NCBI RefSeq assembly: GCF_001704275.1
Contig: NZ_CP011533.1
Coordinates: forward strand, 9,052,001-9,116,000
Length of the DNA: 64,000 nucleotides
Origin: Streptomyces noursei ATCC 11455
GTDB lineage: Bacteria > Actinomycetota > Actinomycetes > Streptomycetales > Streptomycetaceae
Direction of reading: 5' to 3'
A program made the position numbers and the translations under genes. The notes under the pieces were generated by a model. That model searched no databases. It saw only the letters and a program-made list of their open reading frames with translations, and was not told where the DNA came from. This document shows, piece after piece, positions 27,231 to 36,139 of this stretch (position 1 is the stretch's first letter; the number at the start of each line of letters is the position of its first letter).

Positions 27231-27258
27231 GGGGCCGCGGTCACATCGCCGCGGCTCC
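27231..27258. terminator. bidirectional hairpin between convergent genes
   Basis: GGGGCCGCGG (27231-27240) pairs with CCGCGGCTCC (27249-27258), ten pairs including one G-T, with an eight-base loop. It lies between the small-protein set and the HMCES-type gene. Confidence 0.5.
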
Positions 27259-27306
27259 GCTACGAGCCCTTCACGGACTGTGCGGCGGCGGCACGACGTG
27301 ACCTGG

Positions 27307-28053
27307 TCAGCCCTGGGGGAGCGGAGGGTCGAGCAGGTGGGGGCCGTTGTTGCGGACGTTGTTGACCGCGGTGTTGACGGCCCGCGCGTCGAGGTCTCCG
27401 TGCGCGGGTGTGGTCAGCAGCGCCAGGAGTTCGTCGTTGTCGTGGTGTGCGGGGTCCAGCCACTCGTCGTAGTGGTCCGGTGCGATCGCCAACGGCATGC
27501 GGGGATGGATGCGGCCTGCTGCGTCGGTGGCCTCGGTGGTGATGATGGTGCAGGTGGTCCGCCACGCCGCCGGATCGTCGTCCGATGCCACAGCGGGATC
27601 GCGCCAGAACTCGTACAGGCCCGCCAGTGCCATCACCTGCCCGTCCTCGGGGGTGATGAAGTACGGCTGCTTCCGGGGCTTCGCCGTTGCCCCCTCGCCG
27701 GCCGGGAGCGCCTGCCACTCGTAGAAGCCGTCGGCGGGCAGCAGACAACGTCGCTTGGTGAACGCCCGGCGGTAGGCGGGCTTCTCGTGCACCGTCTCCA
27801 CCCGCGCATTGATCATCTTCGCGCCCACGCCCAGGCTCTTCGCCCACGACGGCACCAGACCCCAGCGCAGCGCACGCAACTGCCGTTCCACCGCTCCCGT
27901 GCTGCGGTCCAGGCGTTCCAGCACGGTCCATACGTCGTCGGTCGGTGCCACGTTCCAACTCGGCGCGACGAGGTCCGAAGGATCCCACTGGGTGACCTGG
28001 AACAGACCGACCAGGTCCTGAGGACTGCGGGTGGCTACGAATCGACCGCACAT
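27307..28053 (-). CDS. SOS response-associated peptidase family (HMCES/YedK-like)
   Basis: A 248-residue protein starting MCGRF, where Cys2 becomes the catalytic N-terminal residue that crosslinks to abasic sites in single-stranded DNA. The other SRAP motifs are seen: WNVAPTDDVWTV, LRALRWGLVPSWAK, INARVETVHEKPAYRRAF, RRCLLPADGFYEWQ, LAGLYEFW and HPRMPLAIAP (conserved His). It protects abasic sites during replication. No lexA-like box was confidently seen upstream. It appears intact. Confidence 0.95.
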   Translation of the reverse strand: MCGRFVATRSPQDLVGLFQVTQWDPSDLVAPSWNVAPTDDVWTVLERLDRSTGAVERQLRALRWGLVPSWAKSLGVGAKMINARVETVHEKPAYRRAFTKRRCLLPADGFYEWQALPAGEGATAKPRKQPYFITPEDGQVMALAGLYEFWRDPAVASDDDPAAWRTTCTIITTEATDAAGRIHPRMPLAIAPDHYDEWLDPAHHDNDELLALLTTPAHGDLDARAVNTAVNNVRNNGPHLLDPPLPQG

Positions 28054-28290
28054 GGCGTCCACGATGCCATGGCCTGGCGACCGGCAGCGGTCAGACATCC
28101 ACCAACACCCATATCGCCCTTCCCCCCCGCGCCGCTGTTTCGCGAGGGGGCTCGCCGTGGCGTGTGCGGTGGGAAGGTCTGAGGACGAGTGGTGGTGGGG
28201 TTCAGGGCGACGCCTGTCCTGAGGCAGAGCCCGTTCTGGCCGCGGCAAGGGCTGCGCGGCCGTGGGGGCCATCCCGGCACGGCATGCCAC

Positions 28291-28316
28291 CGCCGGGCCA
28301 CCCGGGTGGCCCGGCG
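28291..28316. terminator. 26-base perfect palindrome after the amidase gene
   Basis: CGCCGGGCCACCC followed directly by GGGTGGCCCGGCG gives a 13-bp self-complementary arm on each side with no spacer, 11 bases beyond the amidase stop. Most likely a transcription terminator. Confidence 0.65.
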
Positions 28317-28326
28317 AGGAGGCGCC

Positions 28327-29751
28327 TCAGTGGACTCGGTGTCCGCGCGGATCGAGCGGGGTGAGGACGCCGAGGCGCTCCTCGATCCGCTGAGCCGCGT
28401 CCAGGCAGAGGTCCTCGCGATACATCCCTGCCATGATCTGGACGCCCTGCGGCAGCCCGGACGCGACTCCGGTGGGTACGGCCACGGCCGGCACCCCTAC
28501 ATACGTCGACGCGGTCACCAACCGCATCGGCGCGAAGGTCGCATCGCGCTCCTCCGGCGTCCGAGGCACCACCGGCTCCGGAACCGGCTGGGTGGACACC
28601 GGCCCGATCAGCACCGGGCAGCGCTCGAAGAGGTGGGCCCACGCGCGCTGGACGCCGAGGCGCACGCCGGTTTGCCGGAGGTATTCCTCCAGCCCGACGG
28701 CCGGGTGGCGTTGGGCGTCCAGCTCGATGTGGCGGGCGCTGTCGTCGGTGAGCAGCCGCCTGAGCACGGGCCAGGCCACGGAGAACTCGGCCCGCAGCAG
28801 CGTGTCGTAGCCGTCGAGCGCGTCCTGCAGCCGAGGCACCTCCACCTCCTCGACGGGGTGGCCGGCGTCTTCCAGGGCTGCTGCCGCCGCCTCGATCGCC
28901 GCGCGCACGTCCGGGTGGACGTCGCCCCGACCGCCGGGGTCGGTCACCACGCCGACCCGCACCGGTGCGTCGGGCCGCGGCCCGTACAGCGGGGCAGGAA
29001 CGGCCCGCGGGTCCTGCGGGTCCGTCCCCGCGAGCACCTCGTAGGCCGCCCGCAGGTCCGCCACCGTCCGGGCCAACGGCCCGTCCACGGGGAAGAGTTG
29101 GTGGCCCAGGACCGGCTCCTGGTCGCTCATCCGGTGGTCGGCCGGGAACCGCCCGTAGCTCGGCTTCAGCCCCGCGACACCGTTGAACGTCGCCGGGTTG
29201 CGCACCGACCCGCCGGAGTCGTTGCCCAGGCCCAGCGTCGCCATGCCGGTCGCCACCGCGACCGCGTCGCCGCCGCTGGTGCCGCCGGGAGTGCGCTGCG
29301 GGTCCCACGGGTTGACGGTGTCCCCGAACAGTTGGCTGACCGTGTGCAGTCCCGCGAGCGCCAGGTCGGGCATGTTGGTGCGTCCGATCGGAATCGCCCC
29401 GGCCGCGCGCAGCCGTCGCACCGGGGGCGCGTCAGCCTGCGCGACCCAGTCGCGGAAGTACGGCACGCCGTGTGTGGTCGCCGATCCGGCGACGTGGATG
29501 TTCTCCTTCACCGTGAACGGCACACCGGCCAACGGGCCCAGCTTCTCACCGGCGGCCCGTCGCCGGTCGGTCTCCTGCGCCGCCTGCCGGGCACTTTCCG
29601 CCAGCAGTCGGCTCACCGCGTTCACCTGCGGGTTCACCGTGGCGATCCGCTCCAGATGTGCCGTCACGACCTCCGTCGCGGACACCTCTCCGGATGCCAC
29701 CAGCTGCGCCAGCTCCGACGCCCCCAGCGACCACAGTTCGTTCGCCCCCAT
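28327..29751 (-). CDS. amidase signature family protein
   Basis: A 474-residue amidase. Residues show the Ser-cisSer-Lys triad: Lys in GVPFTVKENIHV, the cis-Ser in GGTSGGDAVAVATG and the nucleophile in GLGNDSGGSVRNPATFNGVAGLKPS. The C-terminus (VPAVAVPTGVASGLPQGVQIMAG) is typical. It hydrolyses an amide, producing acid and ammonia; it is not in a gatCAB operon, so tRNA amidation is unlikely. It is divergent from a TetR gene across a perfect 14-base palindrome. Confidence 0.9.
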   Translation of the reverse strand: MGANELWSLGASELAQLVASGEVSATEVVTAHLERIATVNPQVNAVSRLLAESARQAAQETDRRRAAGEKLGPLAGVPFTVKENIHVAGSATTHGVPYFRDWVAQADAPPVRRLRAAGAIPIGRTNMPDLALAGLHTVSQLFGDTVNPWDPQRTPGGTSGGDAVAVATGMATLGLGNDSGGSVRNPATFNGVAGLKPSYGRFPADHRMSDQEPVLGHQLFPVDGPLARTVADLRAAYEVLAGTDPQDPRAVPAPLYGPRPDAPVRVGVVTDPGGRGDVHPDVRAAIEAAAAALEDAGHPVEEVEVPRLQDALDGYDTLLRAEFSVAWPVLRRLLTDDSARHIELDAQRHPAVGLEEYLRQTGVRLGVQRAWAHLFERCPVLIGPVSTQPVPEPVVPRTPEERDATFAPMRLVTASTYVGVPAVAVPTGVASGLPQGVQIMAGMYREDLCLDAAQRIEERLGVLTPLDPRGHRVH

Positions 29752-29780
29752 TGGGCCTCCCTTCGTTTCGAGCAGCAAAG

Positions 29781-29794
29781 ATACAGATCTGTAT
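29781..29794. promoter_or_regulatory. TetR operator between amidase and TetR genes
   Basis: ATACAGATCTGTAT is a perfect 14-base palindrome, 30 bases from the amidase start and 52 from the TetR GTG. The AT-rich context is unusual in this genome and suits overlapping promoters. Confidence 0.65.
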
Positions 29795-29845
29795 TTGGAT
29801 ACGAAACTGAATATCGTGGCCTCGGGGGCGTCGTAGGATGCCTGC

Positions 29846-30517
29846 GTGACACCCCAACGCAAGCGCCTGACCCGTGAAGAGAGCCGGCAGCAGACCCGCG
29901 GCCGCCTGCTGGCCGCCGCCGCCGAGCTGTTCACCGAACGCGGTGTCAACGGCACCTCCGTCGAGCAGATCGCCGAGCGCGCCGGCTACACCCGCGGTGC
30001 CTTCTACGGGAACTTCGAGGACAAGAACGCCCTCGTCGCCGAACTGCTCCACAACCGCACTCACCACGAAGTCGAGGAAGTACGCGCTCTCACCGAGGAC
30101 GCCCCCTCCCTCACCGACGCCCTCGACAGGCTCCGGGCCTGGAACCGCGACCGCGCCGAGCACCTGCCCCAATGGCTCGCCCTGCGTATGGAACTCGTCC
30201 TGCACGCCCTGCGGAACGACGAGCTGCGTCCGCTGCTGGCGGAACGCGAACTGCTCGCCCGCGATGCCCACGCCACCGGTCTGGAGCAGGCGTTCGCCGC
30301 CCGCGGCATCCAAGCGCCCGCGGACCCCGCGTTCCTCGCCCTGATCGTCCACGCCCTGGAGGACGGCCTGCTCATCCAGCGCCTGCTGACCCCCGACGGC
30401 ATCCCGGGTGACGTCGTCGTGGACGCCTTCGACCTGCTCCTGCGCTCCTGGACCGCACTCGCACAGCAGCCGGCCCCGGAGGCCAAGGGCCAGAACCCGC
30501 CGTCAGATCCCGTCTAG
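29846..30517 (+). CDS. TetR-family regulator of the divergent amidase
   Basis: A 223-residue regulator starting at GTG 29846. DNA-binding domain: RGRLLAAAAELFTERGVNGTSVEQIAERAGYTRGAFYGNFEDKNALVAELL; the remainder is a helical ligand domain (BetI_C_6-like). It is divergent from the amidase and most likely represses it through the palindrome at 29781. Confidence 0.9.
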   Translation: MTPQRKRLTREESRQQTRGRLLAAAAELFTERGVNGTSVEQIAERAGYTRGAFYGNFEDKNALVAELLHNRTHHEVEEVRALTEDAPSLTDALDRLRAWNRDRAEHLPQWLALRMELVLHALRNDELRPLLAERELLARDAHATGLEQAFAARGIQAPADPAFLALIVHALEDGLLIQRLLTPDGIPGDVVVDAFDLLLRSWTALAQQPAPEAKGQNPPSDPV

Positions 30518-30715
30518 CACCGGGGTCCCCTCTGGGCGATGACCTCGGCGTTCGTAGCGGCGGGTGCGTTCCGCCCGGGGCGCGGCGAGGAGCCACCAGC
30601 AGCAGGCAGTGACAGGGATGTCCGCGATGTCAGCGTCATCAGCGGTGAAAAGCTGAGTATGCGTACTCATGCGTCTGGCCCTGCCGACCCGAAAGGTGGG
30701 GGCGGAGGTCCTGTG

Positions 30716-31501
30716 ATGAAGGAGACCGTGGTGGCCTGGTGGCGCCGAGTCCGCCGTCGGTCGGCTCAGGCGAGCGGACTGCTGCTGGCGTTCGTGCTGG
30801 TGGGGCTGACGGCAGTGTGTTCCCGTCGGCCGTCGAAGCGGAAGCTGCGGGCGCAGGCCACGTCGCCCGGAGCGCAGTCCCGCAGGGCGGAGGAGGAGCG
30901 GAAGATGCGCGCCCTGATCGAGCACCTTACCGCCGTCGAGGGTCTGGAGCACATACTCACACGCTTCACCGACTGCTGCGCCAGGCCCTACGACGGCTCG
31001 ATCTTCGAGAACAACCCGTCTCCGTATGCCCTCACATGTGACATGGAAGCGGTCGCCTACTTCGGTGTCCGGGGGGAGATCACCGACGTGCTGCCTCGGA
31101 TCCGCGCCGCCGGGATCGCGAACTGGGGGCCGCAGGACGGCGAGGGGCGGGACGCACCGCATGCGGCCGGCACCGTGACCTATGCGCTGGACTACCACCG
31201 TCATCGCAGCCGGTCCCCGGACGGCGGACCGATGCCCGCGCCGACCCTCGAAGCCCCGGGCCTCCGGATCGACTGGGACCGGCCGGATTCGCCGCTGCCG
31301 AACCGCGTCGAGGAGCCCGCCCCATGCCCGCCGGCCGGCTCCGGCGGGATCTACCGGCGTTGCTCGATCATCCCGGAGGACTCGATGGCCCCCATGACAG
31401 TGGCGACCGCGCGGGCCCGGTACGGCACCGTCATGACCTTCAGCCTCGGCGGCTACGGCTCCTCCGCGTACAGGTACGTCACCGCGCCCCGCCGGAAGTG
31501 A
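30716..31501 (+). CDS. hypothetical membrane-anchored or secreted protein
   Basis: A 261-residue protein of unknown function. A basic N-terminus (MKETVVAWWRRVRRRSAQ) precedes one hydrophobic segment (ASGLLLAFVLVGLTAVC), so it is an N-terminal anchor or lipoprotein-like signal, though the residues before Cys do not fit a strict lipobox. The rest is soluble and includes several Cys (DCCARPYD, ALTCDME, RRCSII). The start at 30716 has GGAGG upstream. Operon partners are absent. Confidence 0.6.
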   Translation: MKETVVAWWRRVRRRSAQASGLLLAFVLVGLTAVCSRRPSKRKLRAQATSPGAQSRRAEEERKMRALIEHLTAVEGLEHILTRFTDCCARPYDGSIFENNPSPYALTCDMEAVAYFGVRGEITDVLPRIRAAGIANWGPQDGEGRDAPHAAGTVTYALDYHRHRSRSPDGGPMPAPTLEAPGLRIDWDRPDSPLPNRVEEPAPCPPAGSGGIYRRCSIIPEDSMAPMTVATARARYGTVMTFSLGGYGSSAYRYVTAPRRK

Positions 31502-31596
31502 CCCGCCGCAGCGGAGCATTGCCCTTCAGCGTCGCCGATGGCGTAGGCCGCACCTGACGCCGAACGGACATCGATGAGAGCGCTCGACTTCCCCTG

Positions 31597-31614
31597 CGAG
31601 GAGAAACCTCCTCG
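31597..31614 (+). terminator. short hairpin, possible terminator
   Basis: CGAGGAG-AAAC-CTCCTCG forms a seven-pair stem with a four-base loop followed by TCTTCC, about 95 bases after the stop of the hypothetical gene. Confidence 0.35.
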
Positions 31615-31691
31615 TCTTCCCTCCTGCGTCTCCGGCGAGCAATGACGTTGAAGCCCGGGTCGGGCTGACCCTGGCTTATCCTGATGGATTG

Positions 31692-32036
31692 TCAACTCCC
31701 TCCGTCCGTAGGTTGTTTGTGCAGATCTATCAGCGTGCGCACGAGAGGTGGCAGCCAGTCCTCGCCGGACGGGTGGTGGTGGTCGGCGAGCCGGGCGATG
31801 ACCTCAGCGGGCTTCGGACGGCCCGCGGGATCGTGATCGAGGCAGCGGGTGACGATGTCGGACAGGCGGGACGGCAACAGGCCGAGGGCGGCCTCGAGGG
31901 GTTCACCGACCGCGGGTACGGCGCCGGCGGCGTGGCAGAGCACCATGCCGAAGGCGTACAGGTCCGTGGCGAAGGTGACCGGCGCGCCGGTGAGCTGCTC
32001 CGGGGCGAGGAAGCCCCGAGTGCCGACGACGTTTTG
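31692..32036 (-). pseudogene. Ser/Thr protein kinase, C-terminal fragment
   Basis: The minus-strand frame encodes kinase subdomains VIII to XI: VVGTRGFLAPEQL, TFATDLYAFGMVLCHAA, then RLSDIVTRCLDHDPAGRPKPAEVIARL. The ATP-binding lobe, HRD and DFG motifs are absent because the frame stops being kinase at about 32031, where it meets a different gene fragment. The protein cannot be an active kinase. Confidence 0.75.
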
Positions 32037-32086
32037 ATGAAGGTCAGTGCCACCACAATGGCCAAAAGGATGATCACCGGCTGCAT
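32028..32086 (-). pseudogene. band-7/SPFH-like protein, N-terminal fragment
   Basis: ATG 32086, with GGGGAG five bases upstream, opens MQPVIILLAIVVALTFIKT, which resembles the membrane anchor start of streptomycete SPFH/band-7 proteins. After about 19 residues it runs, in another frame, into the kinase fragment. The identification rests on a short segment. Confidence 0.4.
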
Positions 32087-32294
32087 CGCTGCTCCCCCTG
32101 CCCGTCAGGCCCCAGGTGCCGGACTCGGATCGCGCCCCTGGGCGCCCGCGCCGACGGAGCCGGAGACGCGCTGTGATGCCCTGCGCGGCGACTGGTACCG
32201 GCGTGTTGGCGCACTGACCGATTCCACATGGCGACTCGCAGTATGCCGCATCTCAACTCACCTGCGCCGCTCGGCCGGCTACTCCGTGATACCG

Positions 32295-32322
32295 TATAGT
32301 GGTACTCGGTGCTGCGCAGTAC
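32295..32322 (+). promoter_or_regulatory. promoter -10 and inverted repeat upstream of padR-like gene
   Basis: TATAGT at 32295-32300 is a good -10, immediately followed by GTACT (32302-32306) and AGTAC (32318-32322), an inverted repeat with an 11-base spacer. Autoregulation by the PadR protein is inferred. Confidence 0.4.
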
Positions 32323-32348
32323 TGGGAGGTTCGAAGAGGAGGCCCGCC

Positions 32349-32675
32349 ATGGACGACCTGACGGAGATGTTGAAGGGCACGCTTGAGGGCTGCGTGCTTC
32401 ACATCATCGACAGCGAGGAGACCTATGGGTACGCCATCACACGTCGACTGAACGAACTCGGCTTCGCCGACGTCGTCGAGGGGACGGTCTACACCATCTT
32501 GCTGCGGCTGGAGAAGAACGGGCTCGTACAGGTGACGAAACGACCATCCGGGGTGGGGCCGCCGCGCAAGTTCTATGCACTCAACGATGCGGGGCGCGAA
32601 GAACTCGTGAAGTTCTGGGCGAAGTGGGAGTACCTCTCATCACGAATCGACAAGCTCAAGGAGGGCGGGAGATGA
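32349..32675 (+). CDS. PadR-family transcriptional regulator
   Basis: A 108-residue winged-helix protein: LKGTLEGCVLHIIDSEETYGYAITRRLNELGFADVVEGTVYTILLRLEKNGLVQV and the typical GPPRKFYALNDAGREEL wing. GAGGAGG precedes the ATG. It overlaps the next gene (ATGA), and both downstream genes are DUF1048 proteins, an association seen for PadR in Firmicutes and Actinobacteria. It likely represses its own operon. Confidence 0.9.
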   Translation: MDDLTEMLKGTLEGCVLHIIDSEETYGYAITRRLNELGFADVVEGTVYTILLRLEKNGLVQVTKRPSGVGPPRKFYALNDAGREELVKFWAKWEYLSSRIDKLKEGGR

Positions 32676-33028
32676 ATTTCTGGGAGACCATTACCGGCAG
32701 CGACCTCACCAGGGAATGGAAGGCGTTCGAGGCCCGGGCCGAGGCGTTGCCGGCCGACCACCGGGCGGCGTGGGAACAGATCAAGGTCCACCTCTCGCCC
32801 TACTCGGACTTCACCGGTCGCAACCTGATGCCGATTCTCGACGGTGCCCTGGGGCTGCTCGAAGAAACAGCGGCGGATGGGCAGAGCATTCAAGAGGTGC
32901 TGGGCGACGACGTCCAGGGCTTCTGCGCGGCGCTGGCCGGCGGAGAAGGCGCTCGGAGCTATCGCGACCGGTGGCGCGAGCAGTTGAACCGGAACGTCGC
33001 AAGGAAATTGGGCCAGCTAGGAGGCTGA
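32672..33028 (+). CDS. DUF1048 family protein
   Basis: A 118-residue helical protein starting MNFWETITGSDLTREWKAF, with WEQIKVHLSPYSDFTGRNLMPILDGALGLLEETAADG and VLGDDVQGFCAAL. DUF1048 proteins have no established biochemical activity; they accompany PadR regulators. The start overlaps the PadR stop by four bases, so expression should be coupled. Confidence 0.85.
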   Translation: MNFWETITGSDLTREWKAFEARAEALPADHRAAWEQIKVHLSPYSDFTGRNLMPILDGALGLLEETAADGQSIQEVLGDDVQGFCAALAGGEGARSYRDRWREQLNRNVARKLGQLGG

Positions 33029-33029
33029 C

Positions 33030-33356
33030 ATGGGCATCCAGGACATCCTTGAGGGAAAGAAGCAGTGGCGAGCGCACATGGCGCGGGTCAAGGCGCTCCC
33101 GCCGGACTATCAAATCGCCTACAAGGAGATGCAGAAGTACTTCTTCAAGGTCGGACCGATCGACTTGCCGGACGGGACCCTGCTGTCAGGGATTGTCGAT
33201 TTCTTCGAGGAGGGCGTCGCGGCCGGAAAGGGGGTCCTGGAACTCATCGGCAATGATGTCGCTGCCTTCTGCGACGGCCTGGTCAAGGACTCGCGCACCT
33301 ACGCGGACATCTATCAGGAGTCCATCAGCCGGAAACCCGGCACGGTCGAGCGGTAG
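33030..33356 (+). CDS. DUF1048 family protein (paralogue)
   Basis: A 108-residue paralogue of the preceding protein: KKQWRAHMARVKALPPDYQIAYKEMQKYFFKVGP, then GIVDFFEEGVAAGKGVLELIGNDVAAFCDGLVKD. It starts one base after the preceding stop, with AGGAGG overlapping that gene's end. The two paralogues may form a heteromer; function is unknown. Confidence 0.85.
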   Translation: MGIQDILEGKKQWRAHMARVKALPPDYQIAYKEMQKYFFKVGPIDLPDGTLLSGIVDFFEEGVAAGKGVLELIGNDVAAFCDGLVKDSRTYADIYQESISRKPGTVER

Positions 33357-33390
33357 GACCGATCTGCGGAACACAGGGGGTGGACGCCGG

Positions 33391-34695
33391 TCACAGTGCG
33401 CTGCCGGCCTGCCAGTCGGACCAGGACAGGTTCCATCCGTTGAGGCCGTTGTCCGGTTTGACGGTCTGCTCGGGCGAGTTCTTGACGACGACAACGTCGC
33501 CGACGAGTGACTGGTCGAAGAACCACTTGCCCGGGGTCTCACCCCCGCCGCCCTTGTCGTCCCGCAAGCCGACGCAACCGTGGCTGGTGCCGGTACGACC
33601 GAAGACCGAAGGGTTTCCCCAGTAGTTGCCGTGGAGGAAGGTGCCCGAGGCCGACAGCCGCATCGCGTGCGGCACATCCGGAATGTCGTAGGAGTCCCCG
33701 GGGTTACTGAAGCCGACGGTCGAGCCGTCCATCCGGGTCCGCACGAGCTTCTCCGAGATCACCATCTGACCGTTGTAGGTCGGGTTCTTCGGGCTGCCAC
33801 CGGAGATCGGCACGGACTTGATCGTCTTGCCGTCCCGAACCACCGTCATGGTCTGGGTGTGCATGTCGACGGTGGAGACTTGGGACCGGCCGATGGTGAA
33901 GGTCACCGTCTTGGACTGCACGCCGGTGAGGTTGCCTCCGCCCTTCACACCATCCAGGTCGATCTTCATCGTGACCTTGGAGCCGGTCTTCCAGTACTCC
34001 TGGGGACGGAAGTCCAGGCGCTGAGCGCCGAACCAGTGCCCGACGACCTGCTGGCCGCTGCTGGAGGTCACCGTGATGTGGGACTGGACGTTCTTCCTGT
34101 CGGCGATCGACTTGTCGAAGGTGAAGGACACCGGCATGCCGACGCCGACGGTCCTGCCGTCGTCGGGGGTGTAGGAGGCGGTGAAGCTGTGCTGGGGGGA
34201 GACCGTGGTGAACGTGGCGTTCTCGGTGGCCGTCCGACCTTCGTCGTCCTTGGCGTCGGCGACCAGCTTGTACTTGGTGCCGCGCGCCAGCTGGGCCGAC
34301 GGCTTCCAGGAGGTGCCGTCGGCGGCTATCGCTCCCTTGACCATGGCGCCGTTGTCCACCTGGACCAGCCGCACGTCGGTCAGCTTGCCGCCGCTGACCC
34401 TGACACCGGTGTTGAGACCGGTGTCGACGGCACCGTCCCGCGCCGAGACCTCGATCTTGATGCCGGACGCGTCCTTGGCTCCTTCGTCGCCGCCCGCCCC
34501 GCCGCTCCCGCCGCACCCGGACAAGGCCATCGCGCCCATTGCGATCAGCGCCGAGGTGGTGAGGAGGCCGCGCTTCTGCCGGGCGCGGAGCGGTGCACCA
34601 GGCTGCGGCTGCCCCATCGGCAGAGGCAGCCGAGGGCGCAGCGTACGCAACCGAGCACGCGCGGGGTTGTCGGAGGGTGTCACGAGCAGCTCCAT
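33391..34695 (-). CDS. L,D-transpeptidase lipoprotein with Ig-like domains
   Basis: The reading frame from ATG 34695 gives 434 residues; an internal ATG at 34617 would give a more usual lipoprotein signal (RQKRGLLTTSALIAMGAMALSGC, lipobox ALSGC). Then come two immunoglobulin-like domains (to about residue 265) and a YkuD catalytic domain ending in HGNYWG and SHGCVGLRD, with the active-site Cys. It forms 3-3 crosslinks in peptidoglycan outside the membrane. Appears intact; it overlaps no neighbour. Confidence 0.9.
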   Translation of the reverse strand: MELLVTPSDNPARARLRTLRPRLPLPMGQPQPGAPLRARQKRGLLTTSALIAMGAMALSGCGGSGGAGGDEGAKDASGIKIEVSARDGAVDTGLNTGVRVSGGKLTDVRLVQVDNGAMVKGAIAADGTSWKPSAQLARGTKYKLVADAKDDEGRTATENATFTTVSPQHSFTASYTPDDGRTVGVGMPVSFTFDKSIADRKNVQSHITVTSSSGQQVVGHWFGAQRLDFRPQEYWKTGSKVTMKIDLDGVKGGGNLTGVQSKTVTFTIGRSQVSTVDMHTQTMTVVRDGKTIKSVPISGGSPKNPTYNGQMVISEKLVRTRMDGSTVGFSNPGDSYDIPDVPHAMRLSASGTFLHGNYWGNPSVFGRTGTSHGCVGLRDDKGGGGETPGKWFFDQSLVGDVVVVKNSPEQTVKPDNGLNGWNLSWSDWQAGSAL

Positions 34696-35113
34696 ACAGG
34701 GCGGGAAGGGAGGCGGCCAGGGCTGGCTATGCGATGTCTGTGGCCAACGGTAGGGAGTGCTTCTAAACCGATCTCTTACGACTCGGGGCCAGCACCCCGG
34801 CCACCGGCTCCTTCGCTCTGAAACCGTGCCACCCACTCTTGCGACCGCGGTGGAACGCTGACCGGAAGATCAGGAGGGTGCGGTGGGCCGGGTACCCGTC
34901 GGAGCTGTTCTGGAGGTGCTGCGGACCTAGTCGGGCCACCGAGCGCTGCCTCATAAGGCGAGGGAAGGGCTGCTGGGATGCATCGCCGCACTGATCGACA
35001 CGCGGTACGGAGAGCGGGTCACCAAGCGCTACCTCACGGAGCTGCGGATGTCGTGCAGGCCACGCCGCATACCGCGGTCGTTCTGAGACGGTCAGTCGGC
35101 GCCACAAACCGCA
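34696..35113. other. intergenic region, no supported gene
   Basis: About 420 bases. A plus-strand frame ending near 35087 contains LLGCIAALIDTRYGERVTKR, which looks protein-like, but it has a stop upstream, no start and no recognised family, so it is left unassigned. Confidence 0.35.
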
Positions 35114-35142
35114 ACGGTTCGCCGGTCGAACCGGCGAACCGT
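35114..35142 (-). terminator. terminator of the CHAP gene
   Basis: ACGGTTCGCCGG (35114-35125) and CCGGCGAACCGT (35131-35142) form a perfect 12-bp stem with a five-base loop, 18 bases past the CHAP-gene stop on the minus strand. Confidence 0.75.
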
Positions 35143-35159
35143 CACGAGTTGTTGGGGGG

Positions 35160-35726
35160 CTAGTTGGTCGGAGACACGTAGCCGCTGATCGACATGTTCC
35201 AGTACGAGCTGTCGCCCACCGCACCGCTGTATGGGCCGTCGTGGTGGACGGAGGAGGACGCAGGGTCGTTGGTGACCTCGTTGCCGCCTATGCTCTCGAT
35301 GGACCCGTCGGGATTGACCGCCGTGACGATGGCAACGTGATCGGCGTATCCGTTGCCGTTGTAGTTGAAGACGACCGCGTCACCGACATGGGGATCCGGG
35401 TGCAGTCCGGCACCGTACTGCCCGAAGCTGCCGGCTGCCGGCGTCAGTCCGTTGACGTTGAAGCCCGCCTGCGCCCAGACCCAGGACGCGAAGTCGGCGC
35501 ACCAGTTCTCCGGCGAGCCGCCCGCGCCGGTGCAGCTGGAGTTGTACCCCTGCGCGCCGGTGCTGTTCGCGTCGCAGGCATGATGGTCGAGATTCGCGTT
35601 CGCGACCGTGACGATGTCGTCGGTCGTGGCCGATGCCGGGCCTGCGGCCAGCATCAGGGACGGTACTGCCAGGGCTGCAACCACCATGCCCCTGACGATG
35701 GGGTTCCGCACCTTCCGGAAAGTCAT
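35160..35726 (-). CDS. secreted CHAP-domain peptidoglycan amidase/endopeptidase
   Basis: A 188-residue protein with a signal peptide (MTFRKVRNPIVRGMVVAALA then LAAGPASA as cleavage site). The CHAP domain shows the catalytic Cys in PENWCADFASWVWAQAGF and His in YADHVAIVTAV, followed by IESIGGNE. It cleaves peptide bonds in peptidoglycan stems or cross-bridges outside the cell; no separate cell-wall-binding domain is present. It is transcribed alone and has its own terminator. Confidence 0.85.
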   Translation of the reverse strand: MTFRKVRNPIVRGMVVAALAVPSLMLAAGPASATTDDIVTVANANLDHHACDANSTGAQGYNSSCTGAGGSPENWCADFASWVWAQAGFNVNGLTPAAGSFGQYGAGLHPDPHVGDAVVFNYNGNGYADHVAIVTAVNPDGSIESIGGNEVTNDPASSSVHHDGPYSGAVGDSSYWNMSISGYVSPTN

Positions 35727-36063
35727 GACTTGCCTCTCTGTCTCAGCCGGATTGGCACGTATCCGCGGTGAACCGGCGCCACTGCTCGGCTGCCGCCCAG
35801 GCAGCCCGATGGCAGAGCGCGCGTCTCAGGCATTGCGCACCGCGAAGACGTCAGGAAGGACGGTAGAAAGGCTCGATGGAATCGTCGTGAAAGACCGGGG
35901 GAGGGGAGGGCGGTAGATGAGAGAGTGGGGGCTGCTGATGGTCGAACTAGCGGAATTCTGCGGGTTGTTGGTCAGCTTGCTGGCGTTCCAGTGGGCTCCG
36001 TCGGCTGCGGCGCTTCCCCGGACGCTGGTGGGTGCGCACCGGACGTCGGCCACACACGCCGAC
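35727..36063. other. intergenic region upstream of the CHAP gene
   Basis: Contains the CHAP gene leader (purine-rich site just before 35726) and no recognisable gene; short frames on both strands lack family resemblance. Confidence 0.4.
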
Positions 36064-36113
36064 GGGGAGTCGAAGGCGAGAAGGCGCCGGGCCTCTCTTC
36101 CCTTCGACTCCCC
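36064..36113 (-). terminator. hairpin after the secreted 367-aa protein gene
   Basis: GGGGAGTCGAAGG (36064-36076) pairs perfectly with CCTTCGACTCCCC (36101-36113) around a 24-base loop, 26 bases beyond the minus-strand stop at 36140. Confidence 0.7.
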
Positions 36114-36139
36114 GTGGGGAGCGAGGCGCTCGTCAGGTG

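Noticed and set aside
34860..35090. Plus-strand frame with LLGCIAALIDTRYGERVTKR, possible gene remnant
   Set aside because: No start, upstream stop and no family I can name; too weak to call.
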